From Heligmosomoides polygyrus polygyrus (lineage: Eukaryota; Nematoda; Chromadorea; Rhabditida; Heligmosomidae), in assembly GCA_947396885.1 (NCBI GenBank), contig OX377202.1, forward strand, positions 28,573,407-28,637,406: 64,000 nucleotides of DNA. The letters are read 5' to 3'. Below the pieces are notes generated by a model. It was not told the DNA's origin and did no database searches. It saw only the letters and a program-made list of their open reading frames with translations. Shown here piece after piece: positions 53,801 through 63,319 of this stretch. Numbering within the stretch: position 1 is the stretch's first letter; every line of letters starts with the position of its first letter. Position numbers and translations under genes: made by a program.

Positions 53801-56800
53801 AGAAAAAAAAAGCAGAAATAGTCATCCAAAGGCGAGTCAGGCGCTCGATTCTTTGACACTGCAGTATTTTTCATTTCTCTTTATTATCCTTTTGTTTGAA
53901 AAAATTTATCTGTGGATATCTGCGATATAAAACCTGTAGGGCGACTAACCCAGCAGGGTTAAGCAATTTGCAAAGCGAAGCTTACCTTTTTAAAATTTGA
54001 GGAGTAGAGATTCTCTTACTCTTACTTGTTAGTGACATCTATTTTCGTAGTTAAGACAAACACCTGTTAAGCTTTTGTGGTTAGGAAAATCTACTATCAC
54101 TTTCCCAGAAAGTTGATATTTCGCCTGCTTCAAAAAGGGGAACACATTTTTCGAAACATTGGGTAATTTTCTTTGTTTAATTAAATAAGGCTTCAGTGCT
54201 TATTTTAAGTTCATTGAAAGTGGCAATTTCTGCAATTGTATAAAAATAAGGAATTATTACTATCCAGCACATCACGATGTCTATATGATGGATAGTGTGA
54301 ATACTTCCTAAAAGAAACTGGAATTTGCGAACATATGTGAATATACCCAAGAAATGCAGCTTGCGAACCTAGATTAGCACATATATCGTTGATTCCGGCG
54401 AACTTTCAGCGTAACCGCCTTCACCAGAGCCTGGAAGAGTCAAACAAAGTTTAAAAAATCATCCGTCCAAGAACCATTTCAGACCACAGCGGCGAATCAA
54501 AGGTTGGAAGGAGTGAGAGACGAAACACGAGGAGGGGACACAGACATCCAGTGCAGATGGACGAAAAGAACCCCGGCCAGTTCCTGTATCACCGCTACGC
54601 ATTTCTCCTTCAGGTTGACTGTGGGGTTCCTAGCGGCAAACCACATCACCTCTAGGGTTTTCCACACCGAGTTCTCGAACTCGTGTGCCGATATCGTCAC
54701 CTCCACGTCAACCCCCGCGAAGCTGTGGCCGCGCAGCCTGTACTCACCAGCGGACCGGAGTTATCGAACCTACGAAACATGCTCAAATGCTCTTTAACGC
54801 GCCCATCAAGGGTCTCGCCGATAATTCGCCGTTGCAAAACGTGCACTTTATAAGGTATACCACAACTGATACCATGAAGTCTCCCTGCTTACAGAATGGG
54901 CAAATAATGCACTGGCGAGTCTTACTGCTGGAATATATTCGATTCCTAACGAGACGTGCCTTGAGATTGGCAGGCTGAACTTCGACATATGTACCATGCT
55001 TTCAAGGCCAGCTTTGTGAATGCAGTTTCGCACTTCGGTACTGAAACCGTCTGAAATAAAAGGCACCTAAAAAGATTTTTTGTCGCTCTGATGTCTCGGT
55101 GCCCACCAGAGGCGATGTGATTGCCGCTAGGATCCCCACAATCTATAGGAAGGAGGACCGTGTAGCGGTGACACAGGAGCTTCCCCCGTACGCTGACCTT
55201 TGCGGTCTTGAACCGGAAGACAGTCGACCAGAGGCTCGCTAGGAGGGAGAACCGAAGGTGATCTAATCTTCTCATTGTCGCCTTAAAAGGGGGTAATTTT
55301 CTCCCGACTGCATTGGACTGTCTGTGTTATGTGTTTCCTCGTGTTTCGTCCCTCCCTTCTGCCAACCTTTGATTCACCGCTGTGGTCTGAAATGGTTCTT
55401 GGACGAATGATTTTTCAAACTCTATTTGACTCTTACAGGATCTGAAGACGATTACGCCGAAACGTTAGCCGGAATAAAGGATATATGCTAATCTTGGTTT
55501 GTCAGTCACTTGGGTATATTCACACTAATCAATATTATGCCAGTGACAGTTATTATGACAGTCGAACATGGAATATTACTGGAACATATACTTGCTTTCT
55601 GCAACTGTTTTGTGTGGAGTAGAGTGCAACTCCACACAAAAAATGTTTTTGCTGTAAAGAAAATCGAGACGTCTTGAACAAGTGCACTGCACGATCCCCT
55701 CTTTCAATAAAAGTTCACGCTTTTCTGCACTCTACAACAAATTTGGAGCTGCTATATTTTCCAAAATATCAAAATTTGAATGATTACAGATGCGGTATTC
55801 ATTTTTTAGGGCAGGTGATTAATATTTTTTCTGAGAGAGTTGTAATAATTTCTTCAAAGACAAACATTTACTTCCTTTAGAGAGCGTTTGCTTTAATCTG
55901 GTAGGCGCTCGTTTTGTTCATAAAGATATTCAGCTTGTCCAGTTGCTTTAAAAGTGTCCAATTTGACGTGAAGATGGCATATACGAGCTGAGACATGCTA
56001 ACTTGTTAGGTAGAAGCAGAAAGGAAATCACAGGGGAAGACCACGGTAGCTGGGCCAAGTTTTTCTCTCATTTATGTCATCTAAGTGAAAGCGCTGTTGC
56101 AGCGACAATTGTCTCTGCTGTGATCTGCGCCTATTATAATATTCCGATATTCACATGGGGACTGAGCACGTCGTCCGTAGTTGACAGCTTGATACGGTTT
56201 CCAACCACCGGCGTACTATCCGTCAACTCTTTCAGGTGAGGAGGAAGTATGTTTTGCTAAGTAGGCATACAAGCACAAACAGTTTTTAATACGCGTGTGG
56301 TAGCAAAATCCAAATTCTGAGCTGCATTCCTTTACTTTTTATAACCTTGTGGTCATCGGCAATGTAAGAAACTGCATGCTAGCTGCAGACGGGTTTGAAC
56401 TCCCGAAGATTTTTTTTTGAGGTCCTGGTCTCTCTTGCCCCAGGTGCCTTCCTGCTAGGTGCACTCTATTTTTATTAGTTGAGTAACTGAAGCTTTCCTC
56501 GATGCTTTTTTGGCCAGCTTTCGTCGATTAACGGCGACTTCAGACATCGAAGCATACCATTCAAAACCTGTCAGTGTTTACAACCGAAGAACGATGAAAA
56601 TTAGTAACTGACCAAGCGGTGCCCTCCATAGCAGAGCCTAGAGCTGCAGATTAATAAAATTCAGCTGCAATAACTTCTACAGCTACAGAGTAAAACATTA
56701 CTATTTACATGCAGAACAATGGAGGAGGATATGCGGTGTCGCACTTGAAAAACACGCCTTCCCCTTTCACTGTCCTATTCAACACGGTCACACGTAGTTT

Positions 56801-59800
56801 AGGTGTCCCGCTTTATTAAGAATAGATGCTCGGTTGCTTTTCAGTATAACGCAGCACTTTATTTATTTATTTTCTCACAGGTGGCGATGTCCGTTCCTCC
56901 ACGTGATGCCACTGGAAACTGCCCGCTTTGCGAGCTAAGTCGAACGCGGACATTCGATTGCAGGCGACAGGCCCTTACGACAGGCCAGCCTACGAACACC
57001 CATGTCACATCACATGGTATATGACAGCTCAAGTATTTCGAGATAGTGCTACGGAATCCGCGGGAGCCGACGCGCACTCGCAGAGCCCGGCGAGTGTGAG
57101 AAGTATACAAGGGTCCTTGATGCAGGACTGCATCGAGGGGCAACTGAGCTAGTCCGAAAGTCCCGTAACGTAAGCAGGACCCGCGCGGCAACGCTGAATG
57201 TGGGTAGGTTGACAGGCCGCTCGTGCGAGTTGGTTGAAGCACTGGAGCGTAGAAGAGTTGAACTCTGTGCGGTGCAGGAGACGAGGCCGCAGCCGCAAGT
57301 CAAGGGACATAGGACGTGGCTTCAAGGCCGTTCTACGTGGAAGCCCCAGGACCACCAGTGGTGTAGGAATAATCGTCTCCGAACGATATCGTGACTCGAT
57401 TGTAAGCGTCGAACGCTTTGACGATCGATCGAGATCGTTATCGCCGCTGAGGAGCGACTCTATCACTTCTTCTCTGCGTATGCTCCGCAAACTGGCTGCT
57501 CCAAACAAGCCAAGGATGAGTTTCGGAACCTGCTTGATGAGAAGAAGACAGCAGAGGTACCGTCGAAAGATGTCATCATAGTCGCTGGTGACTTTAATGG
57601 GAACGTGTGTGCTACGAAAGACGGGTACAGCTGTCATGGTGGATTCGGGTACGGATCACGTAACGCCGATGGTGAGCGCATTCTTGACTACGTTGAATCG
57701 CATAACCTCACCATAGTGAACACCGTATTTCGCAAACGCGATTCCCACCTCATCTCGTTCTATAGCGGGAACACCAGGACTCAGATAGACTTTGTCCTTG
57801 TGAAGGATCGAGACCGACGTCTTGTCACAGACGCGAAGATCGTGCTGTATGAGACGGTCGTCTCACAGCACCGAACGCTGATCTGCACTCTGAAGATTGC
57901 CCCTCCGAGGCTGATGCAGGTCGAGCGATGCGGTGCACAAAGAATCAAGTGGTGGCGAATGAGAGAGAAGGAAGCAGCTGCGATTTCTCGCGTGCGGTTA
58001 CCGACAGTCACGGCTGTCGACGAAACTTGGAAGAAGGCGACCGACGCGATTCGTCAAGCTGCACAGTCGGAACTCGGCATTACGAAGCCTGGGCGACGAA
58101 AGATCGTAACCACACCTGGCTGTGGACAGATGACGTGAAAGCAAAAGTGCGAGAGAAGAAGTCGCTTTATCATGTGTTTCTCGGCGAAAACACAGCCGAT
58201 AACTGGCGGAAGTACCAAGAAGCCGATAAAGGTTACAAAGAAGGCCGTGGCTGTTGCAAAAGCCAGTCATTATGGAGATGTCAACGAGAAGCTCGAGTCG
58301 CGCGATGGTGAGCGGTATTTGTACCGACTTGCAAAGTTCCGCCATCGGCAGACCGAGGATATTGAGATGTTTTTCGGCATCAATGATGAGAACCGCCATC
58401 TTCTTACGGACCGCAAGAAGCGATGGCGCGACTTCTTTGAGGAAATCTCTACAATTCCTCATCCAGCCATTCCTTCTGCGGCTCCAACCCACGGCCCCGT
58501 TCAGATCACTGTGGAGGAGACTGAAGCGGCTGTGAAGAAGATGAGGTCAGGCAAAGTGACTGGGCCCGACGACGTGGCACCTGATCTGTGGAAGTCAAAG
58601 CTATGGTACCCTGCTGAGTGGTTGGCGAAGTTCTTTAACCAGGTTTTGGCGGAGAAGAAGGTGCCTGAGTGTTGGCGCCAAATCACGACGATTCCGATTT
58701 TAAAGAAGAAGGGCAGTCCTGCAGACTGCTCCAATTACCGTCGGATTCGCTTGCTTTCGCACAGCATAAAGATCTTTGAGCGAATTGTCGATTGACGAAT
58801 TCGGGACATCGTCCAGCTTTCTAGCAATCAGTGCGGCTTCGTGGGCGGCTGTGGCACCGTTGATGCCATTCACGCTGCCCGCCTCCTGATAGAGAAGCAC
58901 CGCGAGAAACAGAAGGCAGTGCATATCGCCTTCCTCGACTTGTAGAAGGCTCGCGTGAAGTGATATGGTACGCACTGCGACGACATGGAGTTCCTGAAGA
59001 GCTCATAGAGTGGGTCCGAATTCTCTACTCTTGTCCAAAGAGTCGAGTTCAAGCTGCAGCTGGAACCTCGATGGAGTTTCCCATCTCTGTCGGGGTACAC
59101 CAGGGTTCTGTGCTTTACCCACTCCTCTTTGTTGTCGTCATGGATGCCATCACACGAGATCTTCAGAAGCCCGTCCCCCGGACGTTGCTTTATGCCGATG
59201 ACGTGATGCTCACTAGCGAAGATAAAGGTGAACTCGAGCGAGAGGAGCAAGCTTGGTATGATCGCTTGGAGCGGTTTGGTCTCAGATTGAACGTGAAGAA
59301 GACCGAATATCCAACGGCGGATGTTACTGAGTCCAGCTCCATCAAGGTTAACGGCATCGAGCTCCACGCACTGCGGTCTGTAAGTACCTGGGGTCAGCGG
59401 TCGCGTCTGACGACAAACTGATGGTCGAAGTGAATTCACGCGTGAGTGCAGCTTGGTTCAAGTGGCGCTCGTTGACGGTGTGCTCTGAGACAAGAAGATA
59501 CAAGAGCGCTTTAAGTCGAAGATCTACAGAGCAGTCGTCCGGCCAGTAGCGATGTACGGCGCTGAGTGTTGGCCTGCCACTAATGAAGTTGAAACACGCC
59601 TCAGCGTCATGGAGACGAAGATGCTGCGCTGGACGGCTGGAGTCACGCGCCTGTACCGTATCCATAACGATGTCATTCGGCAGAAGTTTGGTGTCACGCC
59701 GATAGCGGTCAAGATGCGTGAAGCTCGCTTGCGTTGGTACGGCCACGTTGTGCGTGGAAAGGAAGACAGCATCCGCAAGGCCTTTACTTCGAGGTAGTGG

Positions 59801-61533
59801 GAGAGTGGCGTAGAGGCGCCCGAAGCAGCGCTGGTCTGACACGTTACATATGGACTTGAAAGCAGCTGGTGTCCACCCTGATCTAGCGCTGGAACGGGAA
59901 AGGTGGCGTCATGACACTAGAATAGCGGACCCCGCCACGAATCGGGACAAACGCTGAAGAAGAAGAAGAAAAAGAAGAAGAAGAAGATTTATTTTCGCAC
60001 AGTTCTACAATGGAGGAAGTCATGGACACAATGTAATAAGTGAACCTCAGCAATCCAAGCCTCAACAGCGTGATTTATTATTTGCAGTAAAGGGAAACCT
60101 TTGCTGAGCAAAACAAAAACAAGGAGCAGTGAAATATTTCGATATACGGCAAACATTAAGCACTGAGGAGTTGATTAGTCGAGCTATTGATGGAGCAGCG
60201 TAGTGGCCAAGCATTGGGACTCACAATCGAAAACGGCTCCGGATATCAGCTTGGTAGATCCGCCAACTCATACCTCCAAAACCTGCACAACCTCCTCTGT
60301 AGGAAAAAGAAAGAAAGCGAGGGTTTTTTGGGCTATACTGGTTAGTTCTTTAACAGTATCTCATAGTTCTAAAGTTGTTCCACACAAACTACCTTTTTAA
60401 GATCTTTTGCAACCACTCCCTTTATTCCTTTTCTTCATAGCACTTAAGAAATCGATGCATCTCTAGAAGCTGCATCTTGGTCTCCCCAAAACTAGTGTTT
60501 GCAAGCTTTTCGTAAGGCAGGCAGGCAAGGGCTTGGGCTTTACAGCGGCGAGAAGACGACAATTGGAAATTTCGACTGGTTGTCCTGTGAACATTCGAAT
60601 TCGACTCCTATCTTCTGGAAAGGCAGGCAGATACTCCTTTTAGGGCACATCTTGTGACCTCCACTTTATTGTAACAAAAAACTCCTTGTTCATGTTGTTC
60701 TCTTTATACGGTGCGATTTCTCTCAGCGGCCTCCTCGAATATTAACATGCTTAAATATATAAGAGTTATTCAGCCACTCATACAGCAAGCTAGAAGTGAT
60801 TTGCTTGCAGCCTGGGAGTTGCTGTGAAAACTATACTTCTGTCATTCGATTGGAATCAATTCGCGTTCATCTTCTCGACTATCGGCGACAAAGAACTGAC
60901 ATGCAGTTCAGTCAAAAATGATGTGCAGGTTGGTGCGACGAAAACACTGGGGACTACACTTTGTGGGCTGTGGCAGAGATGATTTGGTGCTGTTTTTTGT
61001 ATTTTCTGCCTTCATCGGTGATCTGAAACACGTTCACACGATCAACTTCTCGCAATTTAGTAAATATACCTTTGGAACATATTTTGCAAATTGGGAATTT
61101 GCGATTGTGTAAAGGTTAAGGATTGGTACGGAACATGTTCACATCGCACGAAGTCAAGTGAATACGAACATAGAACCAATCTGGATCTGAGGCGGTCACG
61201 TTTCATATCAGATTTGCAAAATTAGCAAAACGCAGGAGTATAGAACAATGAAAACGGACTATGCATTTGAAATGTGCAACCAGTGGTATCTAAAAATCCA
61301 ACCTTACGTGTTGTTTAAAGCTGACCAAGAGACCTTCGGACTTTCACCTCCTCCACAATTGTTTCTTGCTCTATGCACTCTGCTGCATTTCAGCCTTCTT
61401 TTTATACATTGGGTTTTTCAGAGCGTGATCAATCAGGATGATAGTATCACACTCAACTACGTCGGACAGCTGTTTCAGTTTACAAGTGAAGGTATAGCGA
61501 GCATAATGGAGACTGTCAGTGAACGAGCTCGAA
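44745..61533 (+). CDS. Receptor-type guanylyl cyclase gene, ligand-binding domain exons (partial)
   Basis: Six short exons join in phase to give about 200 residues of an ANF-receptor extracellular domain as found in nematode GCY proteins. Order: VIKVGLLFVRD and VGY; SASAVLIAKDRI; VMFDECNEAKAAGY and VDVIIGPTC; YYNIPIFTWG and RFPTTGVLSVN; FDWNQFAFIFST and NDVQ; then SVINQDD to VSERAR. In the family this region binds an extracellular ligand, and the cytoplasmic cyclase domain makes cGMP, often in sensory neurons. Missing here: signal peptide, the rest of the ectodomain, membrane segment, kinase-homology and cyclase domains. Introns of 3.0, 5.5, 2.6, 4.6 and 0.5 kb hold most of the mobile elements between 44.8 and 60 kb. 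All splice sites read GT..AG and no exon has an internal stop, so the gene may be functional. The family assignment rests on motif recognition, not a search. Confidence 0.8.
45326..45661. mobile_element. GC-rich MITE with TTA target duplication
   Basis: GGCCTCGTGCATACTTCCCGTCGCCGCGAT at 45326 against ATCGCGGCGATGGAAGTATGCCCCCGGCC ending at 45661, with TTA on both sides (45323-45325 and 45662-45664). Two subterminal palindromes built on ATCGCCGCGAT and GCGATGG lie inside. It is far more GC-rich than its surroundings. The 3-bp duplication suggests a Harbinger-type MITE (inference). It sits in intron a-b of the cyclase gene. Confidence 0.75.
45780..47230. repeat. Inverted composite of 42-bp and CTGGTCCC repeats
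   Basis: Left half: degenerate 42-bp units (..GACATCGGTGACACCTCTTCTGAA..) at 45780-45930 and 46200-46415, with CTGGTCCCTTTA-type repeats at 45945-46200. Right half: the same two classes inverted, 46565-46850 and 46860-47220. The centre (46420-46560) has GTCCATCCGTCTGTCC repeats. Read on the coding strand of each half, the 42-bp unit gives a 14-residue repeat, D(I/V)GDTSSE plus about six variable residues. A smaller relative is at 14060-14960. It lies in an intron of the cyclase gene. Confidence 0.7.
47345..47455. repeat. Hairpin repeat, inverted copy of 25575-25665
   Basis: GTTCTATTCTCGGGGTTTGGGGGTGAAGCTCCCAACCAGACG, then a hairpin of CGGCCGTTAGGCCG and AACGTCTGG. The copy at 25.6 kb has CCAAACCCCGAGAATAGAACA in the opposite orientation. 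A scrap of the end also lies near 45090 (GAGAATAGAACACCCC). Confidence 0.6.
47844..47918 (+). CDS. Guanylyl cyclase exon b
   Basis: Acceptor CATTGTTTCAG before 47844, donor GA|GTATGTG after 47918, 75 bp. It reads ISASAVLIAKDRIVKEQLLP and RYDF. The split codons join exon a (AG+A, Arg) and exon c (GA+A, Glu) without a stop, continuing VGYR-ISASAVLIA as in the family. Confidence 0.8.
48396..48569 (+). pseudogene. hAT transposase C-terminal (dimerisation) fragment
   Basis: The plus frame reads LPSVSLSAHQIVVKELTKLL, then NAILFSSRSERGFSAKGMWK, ending at a stop near 48567. SERGFS matches the SER.FS signature of the hAT C-terminal dimerisation region. Possibly related frames extend back to about 48220 (IGARPIEKFDGPALLDETER). 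There is no start and the catalytic core is not seen. Confidence 0.5.
48603..52859 (+). mobile_element. RTE copy 2, split by a DNA element and 3'-truncated
   Basis: RTE sequence of the same family as copies 1 and 3 occupies 48603-50217 and 52776-52859. The 5' part includes the leader and full endonuclease (NVGRTRVATLNAGTSTGRSC, AVQETRW with the catalytic Glu, IIVAGDLTGHVG). The last bases before the break at 52859 encode WYPAEWLTKFFNQVVAEKKV. The RT core, 3' end and tail are missing. Frameshifts occur near 49500 and 49990. In one copy GDLN has become GDLT. Confidence 0.85.
50217..52775. mobile_element. Foldback element C (CAGTACC termini) inside RTE copy 2
   Basis: CAGTACCGGACGCGTCTTTT at 50217 and its inverse ending at 52775. 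The inverted arms are about 450 bp and almost identical (50217-50670 and 52335-52775), so this is the youngest of the three family members. The interior carries ATGCATATAG..ATCAATCGAG modules (about 50720 and 50870) and two copies of the block also found at 16010 and 20260 (near 51200 and 51890). Comparison with intact RTE sequence shows the insertion hit TG/TA in the codons between GTGGCAGC and ATYTGTG, fitting a 2-bp TA-type duplication. Confidence 0.8.
52860..53410. other. Intron sequence, no recognised feature
   Basis: Between the RTE break and cyclase exon c. An acceptor-like AATTTTCAG at 53251 is followed by an open frame (QPTTYVHRYLGEADY...), but it does not fit the cyclase phases, which already join exons b and c directly. 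Confidence 0.4.
53411..53520 (+). CDS. Guanylyl cyclase exon c
   Basis: Acceptor TTCATTCCAG, donor ATC|GTTAGT, 110 bp. It reads YFVMFDECNEAKAAGYSIEM, then ITANSVDVIIGPTCTN. FDECN and VDVIIGPTC are hallmark motifs of the ligand-binding domain of nematode receptor guanylyl cyclases. The Cys of GPTC is a conserved disulfide position in the family. Confidence 0.88.
54500..55150 (-). pseudogene. Penelope-like protein, C-terminal linker and GIY-YIG end
   Basis: The minus strand reads MPFISDGFSTEVRNCIHKAG and LESMVH. This corresponds to the LPF.SD..S..IR.CL..A.L segment that precedes the GIY-YIG endonuclease in Penelope-like proteins. Further on it reads VWKTLEVMWFAARNPTVNLK and EKCVAVIQELAGVL, like the K..LEA.WI...NP.INRK.EC.A.T.EL end of that domain. 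The catalytic GIY-YIG stretch itself falls in a broken part. In a complete element the domain nicks DNA to prime reverse transcription. Confidence 0.65.
55438..55470 (+). ncRNA. Hammerhead-like motif in Penelope terminal repeat
   Basis: GGAT, CTGAAGA, CGATTACGCC, GAAAC, GTT, AGCC, then GGAATAAAG. The CTGAAGA and GAAAC core and the ACGT stem III are present. Stem I is imperfect (GGAT against AGCC) and stem II pairs poorly. A more decayed inverted copy is at 54397-54431 (core CTGGTGA). It is probably inactive, but it identifies the terminal repeat. Confidence 0.45.
55640..56080. other. Intron sequence, no recognised feature
   Basis: It holds a small hairpin (TTTGTGTGGAGT..ACTCCACACAAA at 55609-55642) and AT-rich sequence before exon d. 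Nothing else is seen. Confidence 0.4.
56103..56235 (+). CDS. Guanylyl cyclase exon d
   Basis: It reads TIVSAVICAYYNIPIFTWGL, then STSSVVDSLIRFPTTGVLSV and NSF, with donor AG|GTGAGG. The open frame extends upstream to 56003, and ATCTAAG before 56086 looks like an acceptor, but that would break phase with exon c. GTTGCAG before 56103 keeps phase (C+CG, Pro) and puts 17 residues from the GPTC Cys to the Pro of NIP, as I recall for the family. I therefore chose 56103. Confidence 0.8.
56881..59986 (+). mobile_element. RTE copy 3, full length, with 16-bp target duplication
   Basis: ATTTATTTTCTCACAG (56865-56880) and ATTTATTTTCGCACAG (59987-60002) flank a 3.1-kb insert ending in GAAGAAGAAGAAAAAGAAGAAGAAGAAG. 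The 5' leader starts GTGGCGATGTCCGTTCC and runs about 300 bp before the endonuclease, longer than in the other copies, so the copy is likely complete. It lies in intron d-e of the cyclase gene, in the same orientation. Confidence 0.88.
57150..59960 (+). pseudogene. RTE endonuclease/reverse transcriptase, broken copy 3
   Basis: Endonuclease: SGVGIIVSERYRDSIVSVER, then GDFNGNVCATKDGYSC and TQIDFVLVKDRDRR. Linker: KWWRMREKEAAAISRV. RT: GPDDVAPDLWKSKLWYPAEW, CSNYRRIRLLSHSIKIFERI, then TGA at about 58793 where copy 1 has Arg, and TAG at about 58943 with a short deletion just after IAFLDL. Then GVHQGSVLYPLLFVVVMDAI and TLLYADDVMLTSE; the Ser of SPL is Tyr here. Frame changes near 57430, 58110, 58230, 59370 and 59790. 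The gene is dead, but every domain is traceable. Confidence 0.85.
60003..60780. other. Intron sequence, no clear feature
   Basis: A possible tRNA-derived segment (CGTAGTGGCCAAGCATTGGGACTCACAATCGAAAACGGCTCC near 60197) is too weak to call. Otherwise nothing is recognised up to cyclase exon e. Confidence 0.35.
60811..60928 (+). CDS. Guanylyl cyclase exon e
   Basis: Acceptor TTTGCTTGCAG before 60811, donor CAG|GTTGGT after 60928, 118 bp. It reads LGVAVKTILLSFDWNQFAFI, then FSTIGDKELTCSSVKNDVQ. It joins exon d as NSF-S-LGVAVK. The F.W..F.F.YS pattern followed by C and NDVQ is the next segment of the ectodomain in the family. Confidence 0.85.
61422..61533 (+). CDS. Guanylyl cyclase exon f
   Basis: Acceptor GGGTTTTTCAG before 61422. 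Donor CGAA|GTACGT after 61533 is preferred because SERAR is continued by Ile/Val in relatives; a GTATAG at 61492 would be an alternative. It reads SVINQDDSITLNYVGQLFQF, then TSEGIASIMETVSERAR. It ends in phase 1. No following exon is recognisable before 64000, so the gene continues past the window. Confidence 0.7.
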
Positions 61534-61569
61534 GTACGTTTTCTCGTTTTAAAACGTTTTCAATGCTTT

Positions 61570-61617
61570 GTTCGCATGTCTACAGGTACTTAAGGAGTAC
61601 CTGTAAACATGCGAACA
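61570..61617. repeat. Intronic hairpin
   Basis: TGTTCGCATGT(C)TACAGGTACT and AGTACCTGTA(A)ACATGCGAACA are inverted copies around TAAGG. They lie 37 bases after the exon f donor. A second hairpin, GCCTGCGTGTGCCTATAAAA / TTTTATAGGCGCACGCAGGC, is at 61897-61943. Confidence 0.85.
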
Positions 61618-62186
61618 GACCACCGCACAACCCTCAAACTTGGGTAACTAAACTTCATTGTAGCGAAAAATAACATACATTATCATAGAACATTGAGGAT
61701 CAAATACCTAAAGCGTATCCTATTAAATGGCGGCATGACGGAGAAAGAAATAAATAAGAATGCAATGACCCTCCTACTAATAAGTTATGAATGCGCCGTT
61801 AAATGCACTGAGTCCTATAATGCGCAATTCTTGGGAGGAAGAGACGTGGGGATATGGGAAGTTAAAGGACAGAAGAAATAACCAGGGAAGTGCCCTGCCT
61901 GCGTGTGCCTATAAAAGCGATGTTTTTATAGGCGCACGCAGGCGCGCAGATTATCAAGGATTTCAGCTACTGTAATGTTATAGAGGAATGCATGAGAATG
62001 AAAATAGGGCTCTAGAAATACATTTTTTGCTTATACAATCTCAATCACGTCTGTGATACTCCCCACGTCTCAAAGTTGTCGAATTGTCTGAACACCTCGA
62101 ATTCGATGGGCCAAGTCCATTGTAGTTGGCATCCATTGGCAAGGCAGTCGCGGATGCGCTCCGGGCAAGGTGCACAACGTCTTGTT

Positions 62187-63249
62187 ATAAGGGATGTGCG
62201 GAAATTTTTTCGAGAAAAGCGGAACGCGGAATACGAAACGGAAGAGAACAAAAATGGGCGGAAACCGGAATAAGAAACCGGAAACGGAATTGACTCAAAA
62301 CTGATTAATTCGTTTAATCTTTCATAATGGTAGTAATAGCTATGTTGCCGTTAATGAATTCAGGAAGCGGACAGCATGCGACTCTTTGCAGCACACACAA
62401 CAATAAGAAATCCTTGTATTCGTATCATCACTAAGATGAATTACCAAACATTACTAGTGTAACAAATTGAAGTTTATGCAAACCCTTTTTAATTTTTTTC
62501 TTTCCTTAACTGCGAAGAAAGCATTTTAAACGCAATGAACCCAGCTAACGAGTAAGATGCCAGAGATTGCGCCACTCATGAAACTTATCCGCTCTCACTG
62601 AATGTCCGGATGTGTCCTAATTAGGAGAGGGCAGCGCTAAGGTTACAGTTGCATTCAGCATCCCACGACACTAAACCCACTCCCTGAGGCATGGGTATCA
62701 TGACATCATTTGATAGTAGCTGAAGCTCTTGGACAAACTCACAGAAGGTATGGAAAGGCAGGACACCGCATGACCTCCTCCGACTAGAATAGGTCCAATG
62801 CTCCCTATGGAAAGCAGTGTTAGGCAACCCAAGAGTGCTTATAGAGCTCAGATATGGAATTGGTGTTCCATTCCAGACCTAATTATTGAGGAAAAAGATA
62901 AGCATACTCCGGACTCTTGATTCAAACACTCAGGAATGCTTTGCTGCCTTATACTATTCGGTAGTACATTGTTTCAAGGAAAAAATGAATCCAATTGGAT
63001 TACTGTTTCGACATTAGGATGCACCACCGATTTGAATGTAAAACAATCACAAGAAAGGCGAAAGTTGATCTCCTTCCTCAGCCTTTCGTTTATGTTCAAG
63101 AGGTGAATGAATGAAAGCAGCGCAAAACAATCAGTGAGTGATGAGTTACCATATCCATTCCGTCTTCTAAAAGAGAGCGGAACACGGAACGGACTGGAAG
63201 GCTAAAAACGATTCCGAACACGGAAACGGGAATTCCGCACATTCCTGCT
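62187..63249. repeat. CGGAA-rich inverted-repeat element, possibly hAT-type
   Basis: GGGATGTGCGGAAATTTTTTCGAG at 62187 and, inverted, GGAATGTGCGGAATTCCCG ending at 63249. Inside each end are many CGGAA words (GGAACGCGGAATACGAAACGG; GCGGAACACGGAACGGACTGG). Such subterminal CGGAA clusters occur in some hAT elements. No 8-bp duplication or transposase is recognised, so the class is uncertain. Confidence 0.45.
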
Positions 63250-63319
63250 TGCTATGCTCCATAGTAGAACCATCAACCACCCCGTCTCACAACGCGCGCT
63301 CCTCCACTCCCTACGCCAC

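Larger units (their letters stand above)
54333..55530 (-). mobile_element. Penelope-like element remnant with inverted terminal repeats
   Basis: Terminal segments of about 200 bp at 54333-54560 and 55330-55530 are inverted copies (TGTGAATATACCCAAG against CTTGGGTATATTCACA at the outer edges, ACCACAGCGGCGAATCAAAGGTTGG against its inverse at the inner edges). Both contain hammerhead-like motifs followed by a CGGAATMAA segment. Between them is coding debris of the Penelope GIY-YIG region. Oppositely oriented terminal repeats are a known arrangement in this class. It lies in intron c-d of the cyclase gene, antisense to it. Confidence 0.7.

Noticed and set aside
54397..54431. Active hammerhead ribozyme in the left Penelope terminal repeat
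   Set aside because: The core reads CTGGTGA and CTGAAAG, so invariant positions are lost.
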